A program made the position numbers and the translations under genes. DNA of 56,924 bases from Gammaproteobacteria bacterium (lineage in GTDB: Bacteria; Pseudomonadota; Gammaproteobacteria; Steroidobacterales; Woeseiaceae), in assembly GCA_029863305.1 (NCBI GenBank), contig JAOTVR010000015.1, positions 1 through 56,924 on the forward strand, written 5' to 3'. Positions 9,139 to 16,555 of this stretch are shown piece after piece. Numbering within the stretch: position 1 is the first letter of the stretch; each line of letters begins with the position of its first letter. The notes below the pieces were generated by a model that did no database searches, was not told where the DNA came from, and was given only the letters and a program-made list of their open reading frames with translations.

Positions 9139-10149
9139 ATGAAACTACAGCAACTGAAATACTTGCTTGCGATCGTCGATAATGGGCTGAACATAACTGC
9201 AGCGGCAGAAAAGCTGTACACGTCTCAGCCGGGGGTGAGCAAACAAATAAAGCTGCTCGAGGAAGAACTCGGGATGCAGCTTTTCGTGCGCAAGGGAAAA
9301 AGCCTGGGCGGTATCACCTCTGCCGGCGAACGCGTAATCGAAAGAGCACGCTTGATCATGCAGGAGGTCGAGAGTATCCGCAGCCTTGCGTCTGACTTTT
9401 ATGATCAGGAAGAAGGCACCTTGTCCATAGCGACGACCCATACACAGGCGCGCTATGTTCTTCCGGATGTCATTCGCCAGTTTCGCGAACGCTATCCAAA
9501 GGTGAACATGAATCTGCACCAGGGAACGTCGGAGCAGATTGCAGACATGGTGCGTACGAACGAAATCGACTTCGCTATCGCAACAGGATCGCACGATCTA
9601 TTTGCCGATTTATTGCTCGTACCGAGTTATCACTGGGACCGTAAGATTATTGTCCCCAAAGATCATGAACTGGCCTCGCTTGATCGCAAGTTGACCCTGC
9701 AGGACCTCGCCGAATTTCCGCTGGTAACGTATGTTTTCAGTTTCGGCGGTCAATCCTCCCTCAAACGTGCGTTTGCCGACCAGGGTCTCGAGCCGGACGT
9801 CGTATTTACCGCGCGCGATGCGGACGTGATCAAGACGTACGTGCGAATGGGGCTCGGTGTCGGAATTGTGGCCAGCATGGCAGACGATTGCGACGACCCA
9901 AAAGATCTGGCATCTGTCGATGCTGAGGGCCTGTTTCCGCGCAGTACGACCTGGATAGGCTTTCGCAAAGATATCGTGCTGCGCCGGTATATGCTCGATT
10001 TTGTGCAATTATTCGCGCCGCATATCACCAGCGCCCAGCTCGAACAGACGCGACACGTCCGTGCGCAGGCTGATATCGATAAGCTATTCGCGACGGCAAA
10101 ACTGCCGGTGCGCGGCGGTTGCAACGATGATGTTACGGCAGCTGCGTGA
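9139..10149 (+). CDS. cysB: LysR-type regulator CysB
   Basis: A 336-residue LysR regulator, slightly longer than the 324-residue E. coli protein. The winged helix-turn-helix covers residues 1-60 (MKLQQLKYLLAIVDNGLNI; AAAEKLYTSQPGVSKQI), and the effector domain includes the CysB hallmarks TTHTQARYVLP and HQGTSEQIADMV. In known systems it activates sulfate assimilation and cysteine genes with N-acetylserine as inducer. Divergence from cysK fits that role. It converges on ygiM. Confidence 0.95.
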   Translation: MKLQQLKYLLAIVDNGLNITAAAEKLYTSQPGVSKQIKLLEEELGMQLFVRKGKSLGGITSAGERVIERARLIMQEVESIRSLASDFYDQEEGTLSIATTHTQARYVLPDVIRQFRERYPKVNMNLHQGTSEQIADMVRTNEIDFAIATGSHDLFADLLLVPSYHWDRKIIVPKDHELASLDRKLTLQDLAEFPLVTYVFSFGGQSSLKRAFADQGLEPDVVFTARDADVIKTYVRMGLGVGIVASMADDCDDPKDLASVDAEGLFPRSTTWIGFRKDIVLRRYMLDFVQLFAPHITSAQLEQTRHVRAQADIDKLFATAKLPVRGGCNDDVTAAA

Positions 10150-10192
10150 CGTGACGGTTAGCGGCAGCCCCGCAAATTCGGACAACTGCAAA

Positions 10193-10780
10193 TCAATAGA
10201 TGCGAATGCCGCCGTGACGCTTGCGGCTGCGGTAATCGACCCACCATAAGCCGAGCAGGAAACCGGCTACCAGACAGATTCCGACCGCCCCTGCCACCCA
10301 TTGCAGTGGCATGCTGTGCCTGTATTGTGACTGGCGGTTTCGCAGGCTGGAATTCTCTTCGCCGAGTTCCGTCGCATGTGCCTCGCTCGCATCGAGTCGG
10401 GCCTGCAGTTCAGCGACTTGTTGCTTGAGTGCATCGATCGTAGCCGCGGGATCGGCGAAAGCCCGTCGGGATTCCTCGAGCTCGCGGGTAAGTCTGTCCA
10501 CTTCGGCCTGCGTTTCTGCAACGATGAGTTTCGCAGGTTTAGCGTCGACCAGAAATCCTGCTTTGACGTATCCCTGGGTCCCATCCGGAAGCTGCACATG
10601 GGCGTAGTAACGTGTCCGCGACAGTACTTCCATCTCCTGACCGCTATCAAGATTACGAAATGGCCGATCGCTCGTATCCTGGGCCCGATGCAAACCGAGC
10701 TGCAGGGTATCAGTAACATAGGCGGTATCTGCCACCGCCAACAACGGCAAAAACGCCAGCACACCAACTGCAAATCGCAT
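10193..10780 (-). CDS. ygiM: SH3-domain, coiled-coil membrane protein of the YgiM type
   Basis: A 195-residue envelope protein. A cleavable signal peptide (VGVLAFLPLLAVAD) precedes a bacterial SH3 domain with RYYAHVQLPDGTQGYV, then a coiled coil of about 60 residues rich in E, L, R and A, then a C-terminal transmembrane helix (WVAGAVGICLVAGFLLGLWW) and a basic tail. This is the TIGR04211 layout. The ATG at 10780 follows GGGGAGATCGGGA; a TTG farther upstream is less likely. It is the last gene of the minus-strand set regulator-dacB-ygiM, 42 bases after dacB. A cell-envelope role is inferred. Confidence 0.85.
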   Translation of the reverse strand: MRFAVGVLAFLPLLAVADTAYVTDTLQLGLHRAQDTSDRPFRNLDSGQEMEVLSRTRYYAHVQLPDGTQGYVKAGFLVDAKPAKLIVAETQAEVDRLTRELEESRRAFADPAATIDALKQQVAELQARLDASEAHATELGEENSSLRNRQSQYRHSMPLQWVAGAVGICLVAGFLLGLWWVDYRSRKRHGGIRIY

Positions 10781-10822
10781 TCCCGATCTCCCCAAGAAAA
10801 ACTGCCCGAAGTCTACTACAGC

Positions 10823-12259
10823 CTACCGCTCATATACCCATCGCAGCAGCGCCTCTTGCACCTCACCGCCAGGCCCACGATGAATATCCGTGTGATTTTG
10901 CAGGACGACAACCGCGAATCGCCGGCCGGAACGCGATTGCAGATAGCCTGCAATCGCGGTGACGTGATCGAGCGAGCCCGTCTTCAGGTGTGCCGAGCCC
11001 TCCAGCGCAGAGTCGTCAAGGCGGTTCGTCAGCGTGCCGTCAAGACCTGCCAGGGACATCGATGCCACGTACTCGGGCATATAGGTTTGCTGCCAGGCGA
11101 ACCGGAGCATGGCACCAAAGTCCGCGGCGGTCATGCGCGCCTCGCGCGAAAGGCCGGCGCCATTGTCGAAAGCAAATTCCGAGAACTCCAGCTGTTTTTG
11201 TTGCAGCCAGTCGCCCACGACCCTTCGACCGCCCTCTTCCGTGCCCGGTGCGCCGAGCACCTCCGCGGACAATGTATACAGTAGCTGGCGCGCCATCACG
11301 TTGTTACTGAACTTGTTTATACGGGTAATCACATTGGCGAGCGGCAATGACCTGAATTCGATCAGCGGATTCACGTCTTCCGGTGCCCGCGCATTTTTCC
11401 AGCCACCATCGAACACACCTCCGGACTCCCTCCATAAGGACGTGAATAGTCCATAGGCAAACTCGTTGTGCCCCAGCGTCGCCCGATCCATCGCATAGCG
11501 TCTGCAAGCATCCGGGAACTTGCCGCTGAACGTCATCTGATCGATCGCGGCGTTAGCCGACACCGTGATGCCTCTCTGATAGCCACGACAGCGACCTGGC
11601 GCAAGCGTCAGTCGGTTATCGACCTTCAGATTCGTCAGCGGCGGATCCAACCAGACGCGAACCCCGTTCGCGTCACGATTCGGCTCAAACCAGTAGCGAA
11701 CGACCTTGAAGTTCATTAACAATGCGTTCGGCGCGACGTTGTATGCTCGCAGCGGCTGATTATCGAAGGCGGCAGGATCGTGGCTGGCCACATCGAACAA
11801 GCTGTCGTCTATCAGCAAATCGCCGCCAATTTCTCGTATTCCTGCGTGCCGAATCTCGCGTAACAGCTGCCAGACGCGCTCCGTGACAAGGAACGGATCA
11901 CCGTGGCCTTTGATTAGTAAGTCTCCATCGAGACGCTCGTCCACGATATCGCCGAGCGCATACACTTCGGTTTTCCACACGTATGTCGGACCTAAAACAT
12001 CAAGCGCAACAAGTGTTGTCAGTAGCTTTATCGTCGAACCGGGATTGCGCGGTACCTCATCTCGCCAGCGCAGCAACACCTCACCGCTCTCGAGGTCCTC
12101 AACGAAGATGCTCAAGCTCTCGTCCGGTACCTGACGATGCTTCAATACGCTCTCGATCGACGCCGGCAGTGTTTCCTCGGGCGCCGCTGTCGCCGGCATG
12201 ACGACCATCGAGTGTGCGACGAGTCCTATCAGGCTCATACACCAGCGGCTGCCTGTCAT
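10823..12259 (-). CDS. dacB: D-alanyl-D-alanine carboxypeptidase/endopeptidase (PBP4 family)
   Basis: A 478-residue periplasmic penicillin-binding protein of class C that trims peptidoglycan peptide stems and cross-links. A signal peptide ends PATAAPEE. The three active-site motifs are present: SxxK in PGSTIKLLTT (about residue 75), SxN as SNN in NKFSNNVMA (about 305) and KTG in HLKTGSLDH (about 420), with the long insertion typical of PBP4. The ATG at 12259 overlaps the stop of the upstream sigma-54 activator as TGATG, implying translational coupling. Coupling of a PBP4 to an enhancer-binding regulator is unusual and suggests envelope-related control. Confidence 0.93.
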   Translation of the reverse strand: MTGSRWCMSLIGLVAHSMVVMPATAAPEETLPASIESVLKHRQVPDESLSIFVEDLESGEVLLRWRDEVPRNPGSTIKLLTTLVALDVLGPTYVWKTEVYALGDIVDERLDGDLLIKGHGDPFLVTERVWQLLREIRHAGIREIGGDLLIDDSLFDVASHDPAAFDNQPLRAYNVAPNALLMNFKVVRYWFEPNRDANGVRVWLDPPLTNLKVDNRLTLAPGRCRGYQRGITVSANAAIDQMTFSGKFPDACRRYAMDRATLGHNEFAYGLFTSLWRESGGVFDGGWKNARAPEDVNPLIEFRSLPLANVITRINKFSNNVMARQLLYTLSAEVLGAPGTEEGGRRVVGDWLQQKQLEFSEFAFDNGAGLSREARMTAADFGAMLRFAWQQTYMPEYVASMSLAGLDGTLTNRLDDSALEGSAHLKTGSLDHVTAIAGYLQSRSGRRFAVVVLQNHTDIHRGPGGEVQEALLRWVYER

Positions 12260-14061
12260 CACCGGGCAGGCCTTTTCAATCCAAAACTGCGAATTCGATC
12301 GGCGAGTGTCGTCGGCTTCACGCCCAACAGTTCTGCCGCGCCATCGGGTCCGGATACACGCCAATTTGCTTGCTGCAGCGCAGCGATAAGATTTCTTTTC
12401 TGTAATTCGCGCATTTCCTTCTCGGTCAGAAAATGGTCGTCCTGCTTTGCTCCATCCGACGTTGAGACCGTCGTCGGCTCCTCGGTGTGCGGCATCGACA
12501 GATCCAGACGCAGGACATTACCAGGGGACAGAATAACAGCCCGTTCGATCACGTTCTTGAGCTCTCTTACATTGCCGGGCCAATGATAGTTGTGCAACCT
12601 GGTTGCCTGTGCGCGAGTCAGAGTCATGACCGGACGGCCGAAGTCATTGCAAACTTTCTCGAGAAAGTGTTGCGCGAGTTGCACAACATCCTCGTCCCGG
12701 TCGCGCAGTGGCGGTACGTCAATCGGGAACACGCTCAGGCGATAAAAAAGATCCTCGCGGAATTCACCTTCGACGATCAGTCTCTCGAGATCACGATTCG
12801 TCGCTGCTACCACACGGACGTCGACCGATTTTGTGACATCATCGCCCACTCGCTCGAACTCACTCTCCTGCAACACCCGCAGCAGCTTGCCCTGTAATTC
12901 CAGCGGTATTTCGCCAATTTCATCGAGAAATATCGTGCCTCCATCCGCGAGCTGAAAGCGACCGATTCGATCGCGGTGCGCCCCGGTGAATGCCCCTTTG
13001 ACGTGACCGAAGAATTCGCTCTCGAAGAGTTCCTTCGGAATTGACGCACAATTGACTTTGACGAGCGGGTGGTCGGCACGAGGACTGCGGGCGTGAATCG
13101 CATGCGCGACGAGTTCCTTGCCGACTCCGGACTCCCCCAATAACAGTACGCTCGCCGGGGTCTCAGCGACGGCTTCGACGCGCTTCAACATCTGCTGCAG
13201 CGACGTGCTCTCGCCAACAATGCGGCCGAAGTTCATCGCGACATTGACCTCTTCTCGCAGGTAGTCGCGTTCTCGCTCGAGCTCCTTGCGCAAGCGCGCA
13301 TTCTCCGCCAGCGTTACGCGCAGTTCCCGCTCCGCACGATTCCGCTCGGTCACGTCCTTTGACGCGACGAGCATTTGATCTACCTTGCCGCTTGCGTCGC
13401 GGTGCGATATTGCCGACACGACGAGATGCAGGACGCGACCGTCCTTGGTCAGCACCTGTCGTTCTTCATTGTTGAAATCACCTTGTGAAATCAACTCCCG
13501 CAAGCGACCGTCGGCGTAGCGCTTTCGCTCCGACTCTGTGAAGAAGTCTGTGGTCGGACGACCGACTACCTCATCCCGTCGGTAACCGAGTTTTTGCAAC
13601 CAATGGTCCGTTACGGCCACGATTTTGCCGTCACCATCCACCGTATGCAGCATGGCCGGGGTCGAGCGGTACACTTCTCTGTACTTGAAGTTCGCCCGCG
13701 CCAGATCCGCAATTTCGGTGTACATCGCGATCGTACGAATGAAGCTCCCGTCGGGGTCATTTTCGATCAGAGAATTGGTCATGCACTCGACGATTTCACC
13801 GGAACTCGCCACAAATGCGATGGGTTTGTTCTCCAGCTTCCCTGTACGGCGCAAAACCGGCAGGAATTCTTTTTCGATGCGCCGCGACGACTCTGCCGTA
13901 ACAAACTCGCTCGGTCGATGCCCGACCATCTCGTCACGTGTATAGCCGAGTCGCTGCAGGAAGGCGTCATTAACGTCGAGGTACGTACCATCTTCGCCGA
14001 TCGAGGTGGCCATCGCCGGCGCTTTGCGAAAAAGCCACTGATAGTCATCGCGTTGAGTCAT
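12259..14061 (-). CDS. Sigma-54-dependent activator with two PAS domains
   Basis: 600 residues: two PAS domains (about 5-120 and 125-245), a short coiled coil, an AAA+ domain (about 285-520) and a Fis-type helix-turn-helix (about 560-600, [17 protein letters not shown]). The AAA+ part has Walker A GESGVGKE, the sigma-54-contact loop GAFTGA and Walker [12 protein letters not shown], so it should be an active ATPase that remodels sigma-54 polymerase. No receiver domain is present; the PAS domains are the likely sensors, and their ligand is unknown. The start ATG lies 12 bases from a perfect palindrome, repeated 39 bases farther on ahead of a sigma-54 promoter facing away, so this is probably the local regulator and may control its own transcription. 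It is translationally coupled to dacB. Confidence 0.93.
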   Translation of the reverse strand: MTQRDDYQWLFRKAPAMATSIGEDGTYLDVNDAFLQRLGYTRDEMVGHRPSEFVTAESSRRIEKEFLPVLRRTGKLENKPIAFVASSGEIVECMTNSLIENDPDGSFIRTIAMYTEIADLARANFKYREVYRSTPAMLHTVDGDGKIVAVTDHWLQKLGYRRDEVVGRPTTDFFTESERKRYADGRLRELISQGDFNNEERQVLTKDGRVLHLVVSAISHRDASGKVDQMLVASKDVTERNRAERELRVTLAENARLRKELERERDYLREEVNVAMNFGRIVGESTSLQQMLKRVEAVAETPASVLLLGESGVGKELVAHAIHARSPRADHPLVKVNCASIPKELFESEFFGHVKGAFTGAHRDRIGRFQLADGGTIFLDEIGEIPLELQGKLLRVLQESEFERVGDDVTKSVDVRVVAATNRDLERLIVEGEFREDLFYRLSVFPIDVPPLRDRDEDVVQLAQHFLEKVCNDFGRPVMTLTRAQATRLHNYHWPGNVRELKNVIERAVILSPGNVLRLDLSMPHTEEPTTVSTSDGAKQDDHFLTEKEMRELQKRNLIAALQQANWRVSGPDGAAELLGVKPTTLADRIRSFGLKRPAR

Positions 14062-14071
14062 CAGGTCAGTT

Positions 14072-14089
14072 TATACGGAATTCCGTAAA
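14072..14089. promoter_or_regulatory. Operator palindrome 1 (putative activator site)
   Basis: TACGGAATTCCGTA at 14074-14087 is a perfect 14-base palindrome beside the regulator start codon. Its exact copy lies 39 bases away, about 3.7 helical turns. A Fis-type helix-turn-helix protein would bind such a dyad as a dimer. Position suggests both an upstream activating site for the plus-strand promoter and autoregulation. Confidence 0.75.
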
Positions 14090-14111
14090 TAAAGTCACGG
14101 TTTTTCGTGAT

Positions 14112-14127
14112 TTACGGAATTCCGTAA
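14112..14127. promoter_or_regulatory. Operator palindrome 2 (putative activator site)
   Basis: TTACGGAATTCCGTAA is a perfect 16-base palindrome identical at its core to the first copy. Its centre is about 56 bases upstream of the GG of the -24 element, or roughly -80 from the predicted start, which is normal for enhancer sites of sigma-54 activators. Between the copies lies a smaller dyad, TCACG and CGTGA, at 14095-14110. Confidence 0.78.
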
Positions 14128-14172
14128 CTTATGGTAGTCACCTAAGTAGTTATTTTAAAAGAATTTTATGAC

Positions 14173-14189
14173 TTGGCACGACTTATGCA
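14173..14189 (+). promoter_or_regulatory. Sigma-54 (-24/-12) promoter
   Basis: TTGGCACGACTTATGCA matches the consensus TTGGCACG-N4-TTGCA with one mismatch in the -12 block. The invariant GG (14175-14176) and GC (14187-14188) are exactly 10 bases apart. Predicted start near 14200. Two enhancer-like palindromes lie upstream and a sigma-54 activator gene is adjacent, which strongly supports the call. Confidence 0.82.
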
Positions 14190-14254
14190 TTAGTGAGTGC
14201 AGACTCGTACACAATGTGCTGCCTCTGGCAGCGCTCACACGCAAAGGAATGACA

Positions 14255-14404
14255 ATGAACTCTCGGAAAGTTGAAAATTTACTGGCACTGCTTGGCGCAC
14301 TGATCATACTCTTCGGAGTGTCTGTCGCCGCCAGCACGGCACTCGCGGCCGATGTTGCGACAGCCGACTCGAGCTTGAAAATCGATAGATCGACCATAGA
14401 TTAA
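14255..14404 (+). CDS. 49-residue exported microprotein under sigma-54 control
   Basis: The ATG at 14255 follows AAAGGA with normal spacing; another ATG at 14249 is too close to that site. The peptide has a charged start (MNSRKVEN), a hydrophobic core (LLALLGALIILFGVSVAA) and a good signal-peptidase site in TALAADVA. Cleavage would release a peptide of about 18 residues rich in D, S, A and T. If uncleaved it would be a one-helix membrane protein. It is the first and only ORF behind the sigma-54 promoter and is followed by a strongly structured RNA. No family is recognised. Expression is inferred from the promoter, ribosome site and signal sequence. Confidence 0.68.
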   Translation: MNSRKVENLLALLGALIILFGVSVAASTALAADVATADSSLKIDRSTID

Positions 14405-14640
14405 ATCACTCGCGGCCCCGCCGCGACAAGGCCTTCTGCCGACGCACGGATCAGGAATCTCTCCCCCGAATACCTGATCGACACGTTACAGAGGGCGTCG
14501 GCAGGATAGCCGACAATTAAGGGCCAAGACGGCCCGAACGGCACCCCCTGCCGTTTTGACTGGGGCGCCGGAGACCTCCGTGTCGGAGGGACCTGCTGGT
14601 TCATACAACGAATTCAGTGCTCCGGCGCCTTTCTTTTTAG
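14405..14640 (+). ncRNA. Highly structured RNA with C-rich loops (3' UTR or small RNA)
   Basis: Non-coding but packed with perfect inverted repeats: 14411-14415/14421-14425 (CGCGG, loop CCCCG); 14436-14445/14495-14504 (CTGCCGACGC) enclosing 14449-14455/14473-14479 (GATCAGG), whose loop contains CTCCCCC; 14521-14525/14531-14535 (GGGCC); 14537-14543/14549-14555 (AACGGCA, loop CCCCC); and 14564-14573/14620-14629 (GGCGCCGGAG) enclosing CCTCCG-TGT-CGGAGG and followed by a T tract. Three loops expose four or five C in a row, as in small RNAs that pair with Shine-Dalgarno sites. It may be the 3' end of the sigma-54 transcript, or a separate RNA from a possible promoter at 14375-14402 (TTGAAA, 16 bases, TAGATT). 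Confidence 0.65.
14564..14639 (+). terminator. Rho-independent terminator of the sigma-54 transcript
   Basis: The closing stem GGCGCCGGAG/CTCCGGCGCC (10 bp) is followed directly by TTTCTTTTTA. An inner 6-bp hairpin with a TGT loop sits within it. The T tract reaches the stop codon of the convergent PGPGW gene, as expected for an end of plus-strand transcription. Confidence 0.75.
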
Positions 14641-14906
14641 CGTGAAACACGCTCACGATGTTGTTCGGCTCGCTTTGCCCGGCCATTGCCGAAGTTGTTG
14701 CTGATCGTTCGGCGCAAATGCTTTAGCCACAGTCGAGCCCAGGCGAATTCGATACCAAGAATTGCAAGCCCGATCGGAATGACGATCAGGGCAGGGCCGG
14801 GTGCAATAATCATGACGATACCAATTGCGAGAACCGTACTGCCCAGCACGGCCACCGCAATTCGGCGTGCCACTTTGTAGGTGACGTGCAGCGTCTTCTC
14901 AATCAC
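14637..14906 (-). CDS. PGPGW-family small membrane protein
   Basis: An 89-residue inner-membrane protein with one long or two close hydrophobic segments. IIAPGPALIVIPIGLAILG followed by EFAWARLWL matches the PGPGW family of unknown function. The C-terminus is basic (GRAKRAEQHRERVSR). The start is a GTG at 14906, bounded by the divergent secreted-protein gene. It converges on the sigma-54 transcript, whose terminator touches its stop codon. Confidence 0.78.
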   Translation of the reverse strand: MIEKTLHVTYKVARRIAVAVLGSTVLAIGIVMIIAPGPALIVIPIGLAILGIEFAWARLWLKHLRRTISNNFGNGRAKRAEQHRERVSR

Positions 14907-14975
14907 TTCTTACCCTCAGTCCCCGCGCCGCAAATACTATTTGTTTTAGGACAGCGTTATCGTAGTCTTTGTTGC

Positions 14976-15530
14976 ATGTATCGCCGATCCCTATTTCTCG
15001 TTATCACGACAGTATTGGCTGCGAATCCGGCGAAATCCGATTCGGCCGGCCAAATGCGCATCACCGCACAAGCAGCGGTGATCAAGCTCGAGGCCCTGGC
15101 CGATGTTCCTCGCCTCGTGCCGCAGCAAGCACTGGAGTTCATACTCACGATCCAACCGCAGTGTGCGCCGGACATGCGGGCCGAATCAATATCTATCAGT
15201 GCGGCGGATACACGTCGAACATACCTCAGGAGCGATTTCGCAGACAAGTCGATCCTTGAAATGCAACTTACCATTCCGAGCAAACAGTTGTCGCCAATTG
15301 CTGTGGACGGATTTTGTCAGGCAGGCCACAAAGCGAGTCTGACCACCCGGGAGTTACGAATCGAGGACGCTTTCAGCGCCCATATCTCCCTGCGCTGTGC
15401 CAGCGAGGAGAGACAGTCTATTGCTTATATCGTACAACCGCTGGCTTTAAAGCTACAGTGCGCTGCGCCGGACGAGGTAAGCGAATCGGCAGTCGATCAG
15501 GACTCTTCGCCGTCATCGTCGATCAGGTGA
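14976..15530 (+). CDS. Secreted protein of unknown function
   Basis: 184 residues with a signal peptide (RRSLFLVITTVLAANPAKS) and no recognised domain. The mature part contains several cysteines (QCAPDM, GFCQAG, LRCASE, LQCAAP), compatible with disulfide-bonded beta structure in the periplasm, and ends in an S/D-rich tail. The ATG at 14976 is preferred because it directly precedes the signal sequence. The last 34 bases overlap the convergent dienelactone hydrolase gene. I do not recognise the family. Confidence 0.6.
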   Translation: MYRRSLFLVITTVLAANPAKSDSAGQMRITAQAAVIKLEALADVPRLVPQQALEFILTIQPQCAPDMRAESISISAADTRRTYLRSDFADKSILEMQLTIPSKQLSPIAVDGFCQAGHKASLTTRELRIEDAFSAHISLRCASEERQSIAYIVQPLALKLQCAAPDEVSESAVDQDSSPSSSIR

Positions 15531-16414
15531 TGATTGAGGAACTCGAGCGTTCGCTGCCAGGCGTCAGCAGCAGCCTCTGCGTTGTAGGCTTTGCCGCTTG
15601 GATTGGCGAACGCGTGATCAGCGCCCGGGTAAATGTGAATTTCATAACTCTTGCGCAACCGCTCCAGCGCCGCCTCGAATCTGCGCACCGAAGCGACTGA
15701 AATACCTTTATCCTCGGCGCCGAAGATGCCAAGTATCGGTGCATTGATTGCATGCAGCCTGTCTTCGTCGTCAGTCACCTGTCCGTAATAAATGACGCCC
15801 GCATGCACGTCGTCGGGGAAAAGCATCGTGACGTTCAGCGACCAGCCGCCGCCAAAGCACCAGCCAAGCGATCCGACGCGTGGCGCACCTGCCGTCCTAT
15901 TCAGGAAATCGATAGCCTGGCGAATGTTAGCGACCGCGGAGTCGGGGTTTTCGACAACATTCGACATGTATTGCCTGGCCACTCCCGCCGAAGTCGCCGT
16001 CTTGCCGCCGAAAAGATCGACCGCGAGAACGATGAAACCTTCGCCAGCGAGTCGATCCGCCATGGCGCGGATGTTGTCGTTCAGACCCCACCACTCGTGT
16101 ATGACGACGATTGCGGGTAATGGCTCGATCATGTCCGCCGGAAATACGAAGTGGCCGTAGACCAATTCGTCCTTGACTTCGGCATAGGGCAGGCGCTCCG
16201 ACACGACCGGACGCCGCGGCGCGATCTTCGCCGCATCACTGGGTTCGGCCGTGTCACCCGCGTGCTCGCGCGTCATCGCATCAACGTTTGCACGTCCTGC
16301 CGCCTTGTCGGCCTCCGCCGAACCCGAATCGCCGGAATCACAAGCGGCAGTGAACAATGCCAGACTGGCGAGTCCCAGGATAACGCCACATCTGGGGAAA
16401 ATGCACTTGAACAT
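15497..16414 (-). CDS. Lipoprotein dienelactone hydrolase family protein
   Basis: 305 residues. A lipobox (LFTAAC, Cys near residue 25) indicates a lipid anchor, and a low-complexity linker rich in A, D and S leads to an alpha/beta hydrolase domain. The nucleophile is Cys in GWCFGGG, with Asp (GAEDKG region) and His (GADHAF) completing the triad, as in dienelactone hydrolases. HEWWGLND is the usual oxyanion-region motif. The natural substrate is unknown. A second, Tat-type member of the family is encoded at 33469. Start at the ATG at 16414. Confidence 0.88.
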   Translation of the reverse strand: MFKCIFPRCGVILGLASLALFTAACDSGDSGSAEADKAAGRANVDAMTREHAGDTAEPSDAAKIAPRRPVVSERLPYAEVKDELVYGHFVFPADMIEPLPAIVVIHEWWGLNDNIRAMADRLAGEGFIVLAVDLFGGKTATSAGVARQYMSNVVENPDSAVANIRQAIDFLNRTAGAPRVGSLGWCFGGGWSLNVTMLFPDDVHAGVIYYGQVTDDEDRLHAINAPILGIFGAEDKGISVASVRRFEAALERLRKSYEIHIYPGADHAFANPSGKAYNAEAAADAWQRTLEFLNHHLIDDDGEES

Positions 16415-16555
16415 AGGCCGACCTTGAATAGTGTGGGCGCGAGAAACACGTCGCGGGATCGTCTAGTTTAATCAAAAGCGCGCGGCGGGTCGAAGGATTA
16501 GGACAATACGACTAGACTCGAACACCATGACATCAGCGTGGTAATGGGGGTTCCA

